Positions 18,308-26,661 are shown, counted from the stretch's first letter. The stretch is 40,994 nucleotides of DNA from Aequorivita sp. (GCA_020435825.1 JAGQYY010000002.1:66191-107184); one strand, 5' to 3'. A program made the numbers and translations. Notes: generated from the letters alone by a model not told the origin.

Positions 18308-19993
18308 ATGAGAAAAGCAAAAAGCAATCTTTTAAGAAAGCTACTTGATAACTTAAATAAAGAAGTTAAGGAATACAAAGTGTCAAACAACACTGCTGCA
18401 AATAGATACAGTAGAAGAAAGTTTATCGGCGATACAACCAAAGTGGCTATTGGGGCAGGACTAGCAATGAGCTTACCTTCTTTAATTGTTTCCTGTAAAA
18501 ATGAAACTAATGCCAAAAAACCTATCAAAATAGGTGTTGAAACAGTTGATGATGTCGTGTTGGATATTGCCATTCTTGGCGGAGGAATTGCGGGTTTAAA
18601 TTGTGCCAATCATTTATTGAACTCAAATCTAAAATTCAAAGTATTTGAAGGCAGTAGGAGGCTAGGGGGCAGAATTCTTACCCATTATAACGATTCGCTT
18701 GGGTTAGGCATTTTCCCAGAGTTTGGTGGCGACTTTATAGATTCCAATCATGAAGATATGCTTGCGCTAGCCAAGGAATTCAACCTTGAGTTTATTGATT
18801 TGGTGGAGGAACAAGAATCAAAAAAACTCATCAAAGATGTTTATTATTTTGATGGTAGGTTAATTTCTGAAGAGGAAATAATAGAAGAATTCAAAAAAAT
18901 CACTAAAAAAATAACAATAGATAAAAATTCGCTTGGCGAAAACTATGACACCGCGGAAGCCGAAGCTTTGGATAATATGGCACTGAGTGATTATATAGAA
19001 TCCTTAGACTGTGCAAAATGGCTGAAAGAGCTTTTTAATGCAGCCTTTATAGCCGAATACGGCTTGGATTGTTCTGAACAATCTACCTTGAATTTTCTGG
19101 ATATGATTGACACTGATACTAAGGAAGGGTTTAAGGTTTTTGGCGAAAGTGATGAACGTTTCAGAATTCATGGAGGAAACTCAAAAATCATCGAGGGTTT
19201 AGTTGCTAAAATTGGAGAAGATAAAATAGAAAAAAACTTTGAAGTTACAGAAATCAATGAAACGGAACATGGCATTTACCAAATTAAGTTTGCCAATAAT
19301 GAAGAGGTTTTAACAAAAAAGATTGTTTGCACTATTCCGTTTACTTTATTGCGTAAAATAAAATTGAACCTTAAAAATATTTCAACTGAAAAACAAAGAT
19401 GTATTGATGAGTTGGGTTACGGAATGAATACAAAGCTGGTCTTGGGTTACACAGGAACACCTTGGTCAGAAAAGCCAAATAATGCAATGGGTTATCTATT
19501 CCATAAAGATATTGTAAATGGTTGGGACAGCAGTTATAACAGAACCCCGGACAACAACAATGGGGCTTATGTTTGCTATTTTGGGGGTGCTTATGCACTA
19601 AATCTTGATAAAGAATCATTTAAAAATAAGATGGCACCACCCACCCACAGTTGGAAAACCGAATTGCCGCAAAAGACAGTCACTAACTTTGTAAATGAAC
19701 TGGACAAAGTATTTGTAGGCTCAAAAGACAAATTTTTAGACAAACACGTATTCGTAAATTGGATTGATTATCCCTATGCAAAAGGGAGTTATTCCTGTTA
19801 TAAAGTAGGGCAATGGTCCACTATTTCTGGTTTAGAGATGGAGCCTATTGGAAATTTCTATTTTGCAGGGGAACATTGCAGTGAATACTTTCAAGGGTTT
19901 ATGAATGGCGCTGCCGAAACCGGAAGGGCCGTTGCAGAAAACCTTATGCAGGTAACTACTAAAATCGGAACAGTTTTAAGTGAAAATAGTTAA
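18308..19993 (+). CDS. Tat-exported flavin-containing amine oxidase, likely lipoprotein
   Basis: FAD-dependent oxidoreductase of the monoamine oxidase superfamily, 561 residues. The N-terminus has a long n-region, a twin-arginine motif SRRKFIG (R36-R37), a hydrophobic stretch and a lipobox LIVSC (C63), so it is probably exported folded by Tat and lipid-anchored. The dinucleotide fold starts at DIAILGGGIAGLNCA (GGGIAG 91-96) and continues with EGSRRLGGRI. The C-terminal FAD signature FYFAGEHC and GAAETGRAVAE closes the fold. The family oxidises primary or secondary amines, releasing H2O2; the actual substrate cannot be told. It is a single gene with palindromes upstream. Confidence 0.88.
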   Translation: MRKAKSNLLRKLLDNLNKEVKEYKVSNNTAANRYSRRKFIGDTTKVAIGAGLAMSLPSLIVSCKNETNAKKPIKIGVETVDDVVLDIAILGGGIAGLNCANHLLNSNLKFKVFEGSRRLGGRILTHYNDSLGLGIFPEFGGDFIDSNHEDMLALAKEFNLEFIDLVEEQESKKLIKDVYYFDGRLISEEEIIEEFKKITKKITIDKNSLGENYDTAEAEALDNMALSDYIESLDCAKWLKELFNAAFIAEYGLDCSEQSTLNFLDMIDTDTKEGFKVFGESDERFRIHGGNSKIIEGLVAKIGEDKIEKNFEVTEINETEHGIYQIKFANNEEVLTKKIVCTIPFTLLRKIKLNLKNISTEKQRCIDELGYGMNTKLVLGYTGTPWSEKPNNAMGYLFHKDIVNGWDSSYNRTPDNNNGAYVCYFGGAYALNLDKESFKNKMAPPTHSWKTELPQKTVTNFVNELDKVFVGSKDKFLDKHVFVNWIDYPYAKGSYSCYKVGQWSTISGLEMEPIGNFYFAGEHCSEYFQGFMNGAAETGRAVAENLMQVTTKIGTVLSENS

Positions 19994-20203
19994 TAGTTGT
20001 TTGCAATCCGAAGAAATAATATTTCTATTTCCGAAAGAGAAGAAGTATCCGCAAAGAATTCGCCACCTCAAATCTAAGGCGGGCTAAAAAAAGAATACCA
20101 AAATGATACTTAAGATGGTTTAAGCTCAATCAGTTAGGTTTCAAAATGGAAAAAATCAAAAAAAAAATTCCTAAGACAGTATTATCGCTTAAAAATATTG
20201 TCA

Positions 20204-20211
20204 TAAATTTG
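20204..20211 (+). promoter_or_regulatory. -7 box (TAAATTTG) of a small transcription unit
   Basis: An exact TAnnTTTG match 11 bases before a short ORF; the -33 position has only TATTA. Transcription would start about 5 bases before the ATG at 20223, giving a nearly leaderless mRNA that ends at the terminator at 20303-20339. Confidence 0.5.
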
Positions 20212-20222
20212 CACCTATAATT

Positions 20223-20282
20223 ATGAAAAACTTTCGCTCAAATAACATTCGTAAGATGCACAGAGAAATCTTTGGGGTATAG
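20223..20282 (+). CDS. Putative 19-residue small protein
   Basis: ATG to TAG ORF encoding MKNFRSNNIRKMHREIFGV, basic and hydrophilic with no membrane segment. It is placed between a consensus -7 box and a strong terminator 20 bases after its stop codon, so it would fill most of a transcript of about 120 bases. I do not recognise it. It may be a real small protein, a leader-type peptide or chance coding inside a small RNA. Confidence 0.35.
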   Translation: MKNFRSNNIRKMHREIFGV

Positions 20283-20302
20283 GGCGATTATATATAAATT
20301 AT

Positions 20303-20339
20303 AAAAAGCGTTCCTCCCCAAAGAGGAACGCTTTTTTTA
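20303..20339 (+). terminator. Strong terminator of the small transcription unit
   Basis: AAAAGCGTTCCTC pairs perfectly with GAGGAACGCTTTT around a CCCAAA loop, followed by more T. It is separated from the amine oxidase gene by more than 300 bases, so it more likely serves the 20204-20282 unit than that gene. Confidence 0.88.
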
Positions 20340-20357
20340 TTAAACAAACTATTGAAA

Positions 20358-20450
20358 ATGATAAATCAATCACATTCCAACTATAATAAATGCAATATGA
20401 TTAAGCATATTCGTAAGCACATGCCCATACCCATACTTCAAAGTGAATAA
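20358..20450 (+). CDS. Putative 30-residue ORF upstream of the YitT-family gene
   Basis: ATG at 20358, stop at 20448-20450. The product is basic, with IKHIRKHMPIPI in its middle, and shares the short IRK..H/M pattern and an ATTCGTAAG DNA word with the 19-residue ORF upstream. A terminator follows 20 bases after its stop, the same arrangement as in the first unit. No clear promoter was seen. Coding is uncertain. Confidence 0.25.
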   Translation: MINQSHSNYNKCNMIKHIRKHMPIPILQSE

Positions 20451-20470
20451 TAAAAATATAAAGCAGTTTT

Positions 20471-20510
20471 AAAATCCCTTTGATAAAGACAAAATCAAAG
20501 GGATTTTTTT
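20471..20510 (+). terminator. Terminator / possible attenuator in front of the YitT-family gene
   Basis: AAAATCCCTTTGAT (20471-20484) pairs with ATCAAAGGGATTTT (20494-20507), with a nine-base loop and a T run. Only 15 bases separate it from the next ATG at 20526, too few to hold a promoter. Expression of the downstream gene therefore seems to require read-through or control at this terminator. Confidence 0.8.
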
Positions 20511-20525
20511 ATACAACAATTTAAA

Positions 20526-21386
20526 ATGAAAAGAGTTTTCGCCATCAAATTAGAAAAGCAAATCGTAATTGCCGAACTTAAAAGTTATACATACGTATTT
20601 CTGGGTTCTTTGCTTTTATCAATAGCCTATGCCTTACTCATTATTCCACATCATATAGTGCCCGGTGGCATCTTGGGCTTAAGTATTGTAATCAAAGAAT
20701 TGACTGGTTTTTCAGTAGGATGGATAGCTTTATTGATAAATATTCCGTTGCTATTGTGGGGCACCAAGGTTTTGGGTGCCAAAACAGGAGTGAAGACCTT
20801 GTTTTCAATGGTTTTGGTTTCTTTTTATATAGACCTGATAACTTCTCTAACAGCAGGAAGGGTTTTTATTAACGATGTGTTTATGTCATCTGTATTTGGT
20901 GGGGTAATCATTGGAGTAGCGGTTGCTGTTGTTATGAATGCAGGCGCCACCACAGGCGGAAACGATATATTGGTAAGGATTCTTTCCATAAAAATAAGAT
21001 TGCCTTACAATCAGCTTATTTTGATTGTGGATGGCATTGTAATTTTGTTGGGAACAATTGTGTTTGCTGATTTTACGATGGCAGCTTATAGCATTGTGGC
21101 CATAGTCGCCATCAGTAAAACGATTGAATATTTTATGAAGAAATCTGTCCAGAATAAAACCATTTTAGTCTTTTCAGATAAAAACCTTTTGATCCAGGAA
21201 GAAATCCTGTTAAACAGAAAAAATACAGATGGTATTTTAAAATTGATTCATCACGATAGTAATGAAAAGATGATTCTAGTAACAAAAAACACTAAGAAAC
21301 TTGATGTGGTGAAGGATATTATTTATAAAATAGACCCAAAAGCATATATAACTGTTTTGGAGTCCAACACTCTTGATACTGGTTAA
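20526..21386 (+). CDS. YitT-family membrane protein with DUF2179 domain
   Basis: A 286-residue protein. The first about 200 residues contain six hydrophobic segments with family signatures (VPGGILGLS, NAGATTGGNDIL). The C-terminal about 80 residues (from NKTILVFSDK) are the soluble DUF2179 ferredoxin-like domain. YitT/DUF161 proteins are widespread and of unknown transport or regulatory role. The start is directly after an intrinsic terminator, so expression is probably controlled by read-through. A hairpin follows its stop codon. Confidence 0.9.
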   Translation: MKRVFAIKLEKQIVIAELKSYTYVFLGSLLLSIAYALLIIPHHIVPGGILGLSIVIKELTGFSVGWIALLINIPLLLWGTKVLGAKTGVKTLFSMVLVSFYIDLITSLTAGRVFINDVFMSSVFGGVIIGVAVAVVMNAGATTGGNDILVRILSIKIRLPYNQLILIVDGIVILLGTIVFADFTMAAYSIVAIVAISKTIEYFMKKSVQNKTILVFSDKNLLIQEEILLNRKNTDGILKLIHHDSNEKMILVTKNTKKLDVVKDIIYKIDPKAYITVLESNTLDTG

Positions 21387-21392
21387 TAATTT

Positions 21393-21431
21393 GAAAGCCA
21401 CTTTCTTATGCGTTACAAGAAAGCGGCTTTC
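21393..21431 (+). terminator. Hairpin terminator after the YitT-family gene
   Basis: GAAAGCCACTTTCTT pairs with AAGAAAGCGGCTTTC over 15 positions with one A-C mismatch and a nine-base loop. It begins seven bases after the stop codon. The trailing T run is weak, so efficiency may be moderate. Confidence 0.65.
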
Positions 21432-21470
21432 GCTAATTCAGATAGTTAGTCTGGTTATTTGGTTTTGTTT

Positions 21471-21705
21471 TTAGTCAGTTGTGAAGGTTTCTGCAATAAT
21501 CCCTGAAGATTTCATATTATAGCTTGTCCCAGCGCTACCATTAATTGCTGTTGCAACATCCTCAAAAGTTATGGTGCAAGTTTTATTTACAGCATCATAA
21601 TTTTCTGTTACTGCGCTTGTATTACCATCGTCACTATCATTTTTTTGCATAACAAATAGTGATGCTTGTAAACAATAGAAGTGAAATCAATTTTGTTGAT
21701 CTCAT
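21471..21705 (-). pseudogene. Small secreted/lipoprotein gene with a frameshift in a poly-A tract
   Basis: On the minus strand, ATG at 21705 opens a signal-peptide-like sequence (MRSTKLISLLLFTSITICYA) that stops after GCA AAA AAA TGA. The frame one base over continues KNDSDDGNTSAVTENYD and ends ITFEDVATAIN...ETFTTD at a TAA (21471-21473). The span is 78 codons plus one base; removing one A from the seven-A run (21640-21646 on this strand) joins both parts into a 77-residue exported protein typical of Bacteroidota small lipoproteins (acidic KNDSDDG after the signal). It is either a broken gene, a slippage-controlled gene or a sequencing error. I do not recognise the mature part. Confidence 0.6.
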
Positions 21706-21810
21706 AAGTTGTTTCTTTTAAAAAATTTAAACTTGGTTAACTAATTACTCGCAACAAAACTATTGGCTTGCCATGCTATTTGGAATACTTAATAAAGGGT
21801 ATTTTATTGG

Positions 21811-21856
21811 AAAAAGAAATCCCCTTCAGCTATAAAGCTAAAGAGGAATTTTTTAA
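21811..21856 (-). terminator. Terminator of the 144-residue membrane protein gene
   Basis: Read on the minus strand, an A run, a stem of about 14 pairs (AAATTCCTCTTTAGC with GCTGAAGGGGATTT, some G-T pairs and a bulge), and a T-rich tail lie 23 bases after the stop codon. The rest of the gap between the two minus-strand genes (21706-21810) shows nothing recognisable. Confidence 0.7.
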
Positions 21857-21878
21857 AGACTGTATATTTTTTTAAAAA

Positions 21879-22313
21879 CTAGCTAAGCCAACCATTTCTA
21901 GCAGCGCCCTTGCTATAGAAATATTCAAATATTGCAATTGCTATAACAATGAGTGGCATAATAAGCGATTGTGGACCCATTTTTTCCACAATATCCATTG
22001 CAAACATCCAGTACAATTGCAGCATCAGCACAGCAATTAAGGAAAGCATGAACAGGCCTACTGATAATTTTTTTCGTATGAGCAGTAACAGGCTCGCCAA
22101 TAGCCCCGTAATAACCGCAAGACCATACAAATAAATGTTCCAATTGGGCGCATTGGCCATAATCTCTACTTGCTCCGGAGGAAGGGAGTCTCTTATTTCG
22201 TCTGTCATTAGGAAATACTCATAAAGCCACATGTAAACGCCTATAATATTCCATAAAAGCGCGAGCACGGCAATGATCCAAAAGGCCGTGTTTGGTTTTT
22301 GTGCAGTAGTCAT
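21879..22313 (-). CDS. Small four-helix membrane protein of unknown function
   Basis: A 144-residue protein with about four hydrophobic segments (near 10-35, 60-78, 84-105 and 115-135). It begins MTTAQKPNTAFWIIAVLALL. Between the first two segments is a soluble loop with DEIRDSLPPEQVEIM. Proteins of this shape are common in flavobacteria and are often labelled sugar transporter, but nothing in the sequence supports a transport role. It has its own terminator and lies alone on the minus strand. Confidence 0.75.
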   Translation of the reverse strand: MTTAQKPNTAFWIIAVLALLWNIIGVYMWLYEYFLMTDEIRDSLPPEQVEIMANAPNWNIYLYGLAVITGLLASLLLLIRKKLSVGLFMLSLIAVLMLQLYWMFAMDIVEKMGPQSLIMPLIVIAIAIFEYFYSKGAARNGWLS

Positions 22314-22445
22314 AGTAAATTGGTTTTAAGGTTGTTGCCATAAATGTAGGGAATTTTATTTACTCTATCAATCGCTAATTATTCATCAGTATTTATTCAT
22401 TGCTAATTGTTCATTGTATATTTACTTTTCAAAAAACAACAAACA

Positions 22446-23129
22446 ATGAACCCTACAATTCCCAAAGCTGCATTTGATTTCCTCTTAAAATTGAAAGAAA
22501 ACAACAACCGCGACTGGATGCAGGAACATAAAAAAGAGTATTTGGCAAATGAAAAAGCTTTAAAAGAGTTTTATGTAGTTGTGGAAAAAGGCCTGAATAC
22601 TACTGATGAAATAGCAACTACAAAAATCTTCAGAATAAACCGCGACATTCGTTTCAGCAATGATAAAACGCCCTACAATGTTCACAGAAGCGTAGGTTTC
22701 AGCAGGGCAGGAGCCCAACGGCGCGGTGGTTATTATTTGCGCCTGGAATCTGGAAACAGCTATATGGCAGGAGGCTTCTTTGATCCAAATCCTGCAGATC
22801 TTTTAAGAATCCGGAAAGAGTTTGAAATGGACAGTTCTGAAATAAGGGAAATCTTGAATCAGAAAGATTTCAAAAATGCCTTTGGAAATTTCAATCAGGA
22901 ATACGCCGTAAAGACAGCCCCAAAAGGCTTCAATAAAGATGACGATAATATTGATTTAATTCGTCTTAAAAACTTTTTCGTAACCCATCGGTTTACAGAT
23001 GAAGAAGTATTTGCAGCAGATTTTAAGGATAATCTGATACATCACTACCAACTGCTCCGCCCATTTTTCAATTATATGAGTGACGTGCTGACCACGGATC
23101 TAAATGGTGAATCGTTGCTTGAAAATTAG
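22446..23129 (+). CDS. DUF2461 (TIGR02453) family protein
   Basis: A 227-residue soluble protein. Family signatures are RDIRFSNDKTPYN, followed by GGYYLRLESG and GGFFDPNPADLLRIR. DUF2461 is found in many bacteria and some fungi; its function is not established. The open frame extends 13 codons upstream to an ATG at 22407, but that extension is not part of the family pattern. The ATG at 22446 (MNPTIPKAAFDFLLKL) gives the normal start. It converges with the next gene, whose end lies only 10 bases away. Confidence 0.86.
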   Translation: MNPTIPKAAFDFLLKLKENNNRDWMQEHKKEYLANEKALKEFYVVVEKGLNTTDEIATTKIFRINRDIRFSNDKTPYNVHRSVGFSRAGAQRRGGYYLRLESGNSYMAGGFFDPNPADLLRIRKEFEMDSSEIREILNQKDFKNAFGNFNQEYAVKTAPKGFNKDDDNIDLIRLKNFFVTHRFTDEEVFAADFKDNLIHHYQLLRPFFNYMSDVLTTDLNGESLLEN

Positions 23130-23139
23130 TTTAACCTTA

Positions 23140-23544
23140 TTAAGCAAAATCGTATTCCAAAAGCTGGATATTACTTTTCAGTCGCTCCTTAACTATGTCC
23201 ATCATCCGCTTGTTCAATGCGGAAGAGTTTTGGATATAAATGTTGAACTCTTCCAAGGTGAACTGTCCAATTATAATACCCTTCAAGGAATTTCGGAATT
23301 TCATATCCTTATGGATGGCGTTTTCAATATAATCCAACCGCTTTTCTATAGTAAGATCGTAAAAGACATTTTTGTGTTTCGCCGTATAGTTCCGGAAAGC
23401 AGCCAGCAGCAAATCATTCTGAACCTTGGCCACAGGCCGCAATGTCATGTTTTGAAAACATTCGTCGGCAGACATATTGGGTGTGATTTTGGCGGAAGGG
23501 ATTTCGGGGCGCATGCGCAGAAGCATACTATCTCTAGTTTCCAT
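23140..23544 (-). CDS. Conserved flavobacterial protein of unknown function
   Basis: A 134-residue soluble, mostly helical protein without signal peptide. Distinct segments include MLLRMRPEIPSAKI, FQNMTLRPVAKVQNDLLLA and IIGQFTLEEFNIYIQNSSA. I know this type from flavobacterial genomes, where it is often annotated as glyoxalase, but no glyoxalase metal-binding pattern is visible, so that label should not be trusted. It is divergent from the NAD(P)HX repair gene, with 134 bases between the starts. Confidence 0.78.
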   Translation of the reverse strand: METRDSMLLRMRPEIPSAKITPNMSADECFQNMTLRPVAKVQNDLLLAAFRNYTAKHKNVFYDLTIEKRLDYIENAIHKDMKFRNSLKGIIIGQFTLEEFNIYIQNSSALNKRMMDIVKERLKSNIQLLEYDFA

Positions 23545-23642
23545 TGTGTGGTTTTTTCTAAAATTAAAGATTAAGCCGTGTTTATTTATAAATACTTGGA
23601 TTAGTTATAAACGTTGTTTTCAACAATTGTGGGGAATGTTAT

Positions 23643-23650
23643 TATCTTTG
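23643..23650 (+). promoter_or_regulatory. -7 box (TATCTTTG) of the NAD(P)HX repair gene
   Basis: An exact TAnnTTTG match 28 bases before the ATG. TTG triplets upstream (23614, 23627) are not at the ideal distance, so the -33 part is weak. A small GTTG-TTTT-CAAC inverted repeat lies at 23613-23624. Confidence 0.5.
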
Positions 23651-23678
23651 GAAGTATTGGTGCCAAAATAGATTTTAT

Positions 23679-25223
23679 ATGAAAATATTCTCAACAGAGC
23701 AATTATATGAAGCCGATAAAACCACGGTGGAAAAGCAACAAATTACATCAGAAGACTTGATGGAGCGAGCTGGAACGCAAATATTTCAATGGTTGCACCA
23801 ACGTTTAAACGGAGTTCCAGTACCTATCCATATTTTTTGTGGCATTGGCGATAACGGAGGCGATGGACTTGTGGTGGGCAGACTGTTGATAGAGCACGGC
23901 TATAATGTTATTGTATATATTATGAATTACAGCGACAAGCGTTCCAAAAACTTTTTGCTGAATTATGACAAGATCAAAAATGTAACAAAAAATTGGCCCA
24001 TTTTAATGAAAGGCGAAAATGATTTCCCTAAAATAAATTCCGAGGATATTATTGTTGACGCCATCTTTGGAATTGGTCTAAACCGATGTCCCGGGGGTTG
24101 GGTAAAAAAAATAATTCAATATCTTAACGAATGTAAAGCCTTTAAATTAGCTGTTGACATTCCAAGTGGACTTTATCCAAATGCTCCTTTGGAAGATAAA
24201 GAAGCTGTTTTAAAAGCAAACCATATACTCACATTCCAAGTTCCGAAGCTCGCTTTCTTTTTACCGGAAACCGCCGTTTTTGCTCAAAGCTTTGATGTTT
24301 TGGATATCGGTTTGGATATGGAGTTTTTGCACAATGCCGAACCATTGGCACAATTAATTTCAAAACCTGAGGTGCGCCGTTTTTATCAAGCCCGTGAAAA
24401 ATTTGGACATAAAGGAACTTATGGCCACGTTTTGATTGTTGCCGGAAGTTATGGAAAGATGGGTGCGGCCGTACTTTCAACTACTGCTGCATTTAGAATT
24501 GGCGCGGGAATGGTGACGGCTTTTGTTCCTAAATGCGGTTACAATATTTTGCAGACCGCCATTCCCGAGGCAATGGTGATCACCGATAAAGAAGAAGAAT
24601 TTTTAAGCGATATTTCTTTTGATTTTGAACCATCTGCAATTGGAGTGGGGATGGGGATTGGAAAAAACAAAGCTACTGTGGAAGCTTTAAAAAAATTATT
24701 CACGGACAGTGAAGTTCCTTTTTTAATAGACGCAGACGCTTTAAACAACATTTCCAAAAATAAAGACTTGTTGAAATTGCTTCCGAAGAATTCAGTTTTA
24801 ACGCCTCACCCTAGCGAATTAAAGAGACTCATCGGCGAATGGAAAAACGATTATGAAAAACTTGAAAAAGTAAAGAAGTTTTCAGATAAATACGAAGTTG
24901 TTCTAGTCATTAAAGGTGCTTATAGCATTACGGTTTATGGTGATAAGATCTATATAAACACTACCGGAAACCCTGGAATGGCAACAGCTGGAAGTGGCGA
25001 TGCGTTAAGTGGTGTTATTACGGGTTTGCTTTCCCAAGGGTACGATCCATTGCTCGCCTCAGTTTTTGGAGTTTATATGCATGGTCGCGCAGGCGATATT
25101 GCTTCTGAAAAAATGGGCTACGAAGCAGTAATGGCGGGAGATATTATTGATAATTTAGGGGAAGCGTATTTAGATTTGTTTGCACAAGCTGAACCCGAAA
25201 ATGAATCGAGTGAAAATAAGTAA
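23679..25223 (+). CDS. nnr: Bifunctional NAD(P)HX epimerase / ADP-dependent NAD(P)HX dehydratase
   Basis: Repairs hydrated NADH and NADPH: the N-terminal YjeF_N domain epimerises the R and S forms and the C-terminal domain dehydrates the S form with ADP. In the 514 residues, the epimerase part (about 1-215) carries GIGDNGGDG (55-63). The dehydratase part (about 225-500) carries GHVLIVAGSYGKMGAA (near 249), DADALN, LTPHPSELKRL and AGSGDALSG with catalytic D441. Fusion of both domains is usual in bacteria, and the length fits. It is monocistronic. Confidence 0.95.
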   Translation: MKIFSTEQLYEADKTTVEKQQITSEDLMERAGTQIFQWLHQRLNGVPVPIHIFCGIGDNGGDGLVVGRLLIEHGYNVIVYIMNYSDKRSKNFLLNYDKIKNVTKNWPILMKGENDFPKINSEDIIVDAIFGIGLNRCPGGWVKKIIQYLNECKAFKLAVDIPSGLYPNAPLEDKEAVLKANHILTFQVPKLAFFLPETAVFAQSFDVLDIGLDMEFLHNAEPLAQLISKPEVRRFYQAREKFGHKGTYGHVLIVAGSYGKMGAAVLSTTAAFRIGAGMVTAFVPKCGYNILQTAIPEAMVITDKEEEFLSDISFDFEPSAIGVGMGIGKNKATVEALKKLFTDSEVPFLIDADALNNISKNKDLLKLLPKNSVLTPHPSELKRLIGEWKNDYEKLEKVKKFSDKYEVVLVIKGAYSITVYGDKIYINTTGNPGMATAGSGDALSGVITGLLSQGYDPLLASVFGVYMHGRAGDIASEKMGYEAVMAGDIIDNLGEAYLDLFAQAEPENESSENK

Positions 25224-25293
25224 CCACGAAAACACAGAGCTATTTTTAATAGTAGTAGTGAAATCGTGGTTTAATATTTATCGAATCTAAGGT

Positions 25294-26661
25294 TTACATC
25301 AATCCGTCCAAAATTTTTCTTAACATTGGGTCTGAAGGTCGCGGTGCATCTGCAGAAACTATATTTCCTTGTGGATCAATCAATATAAATCTTGGGATAC
25401 CCAAAATGGCATAGTCTTCAATAAATTTTGATTTCCAATTATTATCTGCCATTAGCTGAATTCCGCCCAATTGTTTTTCGGAAACCATCGCTTTCCATTT
25501 GTCGTAATCCTTAGGTTCGTCAATGGAAATACTTACAAATTGAATATTTTTACCGTGATAATCTTTTTCAACTTGCAGCAACGAAGGAATTTCACGCAAA
25601 CAAGGTCCACACCAAGTTGCCCAAACATCTATATAAACATATTTACCTTTTAAAGATGCCAAATCGGTAGTGCCACCTTTGTGGTTTTCATAATTGAAGG
25701 TAGGCGAGGGGTTGCCTAACGTAATTGTTTTTAGTTTGTTATAACGTTGGGTAAGTTTAGCGAGGTTTTCAGAATTTGGATTGCTATTTTTATAAATATT
25801 AAAAGCTTCATCTAAGGTTTCATCTGGCTTGAGCCCAAACTGTAAATAGGAACTCATCATTTCATCTTTTGCATAGCCATCTGGCAGTGCTTCATCAACT
25901 TTTTTAAGATACATAATGGTCTGGTTATTGTTGCCGCTTTCAAAAGTTTCTTCATTTACCAATCTATTAAAATGGGCTTCTAATAAATTTTGGTAACCAA
26001 CAGAATTTCTAAATGCAGCGGTATCTTTAAAGTTTATGTTTTTTATTCCATCATAAAAATCGCTTGAGACTCTATAATCTTCATTCCCTGAGTAATAACG
26101 ATGCGCGTCTCTGTAGTTTTCAATCAAAATTGCGCGGGAATATACATCTTCTTCGTCAAGCCTTTTCTTGAATTTTTCATCTGAAATATTGTTTGAGGTA
26201 TAAAGACTATCTAAACTTTTTTGATTGGCTTCTATTTTTTTCAGAAAAGGTACCTCTTCCAAAGAGAACAAATCTTTGTAATTGACTTTTTGTTCGTTCC
26301 ACAAAAATTTAGCGGCCAAGAAGTTATTTGTATTTGCCAAATCACCAGAATATTTAATGGATTCATCAAATTCATCAGCATTTAAGTTTACAGAAAGATT
26401 TTTTCCTCTTTCAAGGTAAATTCCAGTTCGTTCACGGCCTACATAAAGATCATAAAAACCATCTGTCTTTATGTAAAGCGTATCTGTGAATTGCCCCTTT
26501 TTATCAATCGCTAAAGTGGCTTCAAAATTATTTCCGCGAACAACTGCGGTTTCAGCGGTGTTGTTTTCAACAGTTCCATTGATTAAGGAATAACCGGGGT
26601 TTTCTTCTTGCTTGCAAGAAACTACAAAGAGCACTAATAGAAATAAGCTTAATTTTTTCAT
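25294..26661 (-). CDS. TlpA-like thioredoxin-fold lipoprotein
   Basis: A 455-residue exported protein. The signal peptide ends in lipobox VVSC (C16), so it is probably an envelope lipoprotein. The N-terminal about 310 residues are a DUF4369-like and helical region seen in Bacteroidota disulfide proteins. The last about 140 residues form a TlpA/AhpC-TSA thioredoxin fold with the active site WATWCGPC (C351, C354) and a cis-proline loop GIPRFILID. It likely reduces or exchanges disulfides in the periplasm. It is a single gene; the short gap after it holds nothing obvious. Confidence 0.9.
   Translation of the reverse strand: MKKLSLFLLVLFVVSCKQEENPGYSLINGTVENNTAETAVVRGNNFEATLAIDKKGQFTDTLYIKTDGFYDLYVGRERTGIYLERGKNLSVNLNADEFDESIKYSGDLANTNNFLAAKFLWNEQKVNYKDLFSLEEVPFLKKIEANQKSLDSLYTSNNISDEKFKKRLDEEDVYSRAILIENYRDAHRYYSGNEDYRVSSDFYDGIKNINFKDTAAFRNSVGYQNLLEAHFNRLVNEETFESGNNNQTIMYLKKVDEALPDGYAKDEMMSSYLQFGLKPDETLDEAFNIYKNSNPNSENLAKLTQRYNKLKTITLGNPSPTFNYENHKGGTTDLASLKGKYVYIDVWATWCGPCLREIPSLLQVEKDYHGKNIQFVSISIDEPKDYDKWKAMVSEKQLGGIQLMADNNWKSKFIEDYAILGIPRFILIDPQGNIVSADAPRPSDPMLRKILDGLM

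Noticed and set aside
22407-22445. 13-codon upstream extension of the DUF2461 gene
   Set aside because: The residues MFIVYLLFKKQQT do not fit the family N-terminus; the ATG at 22446 does.
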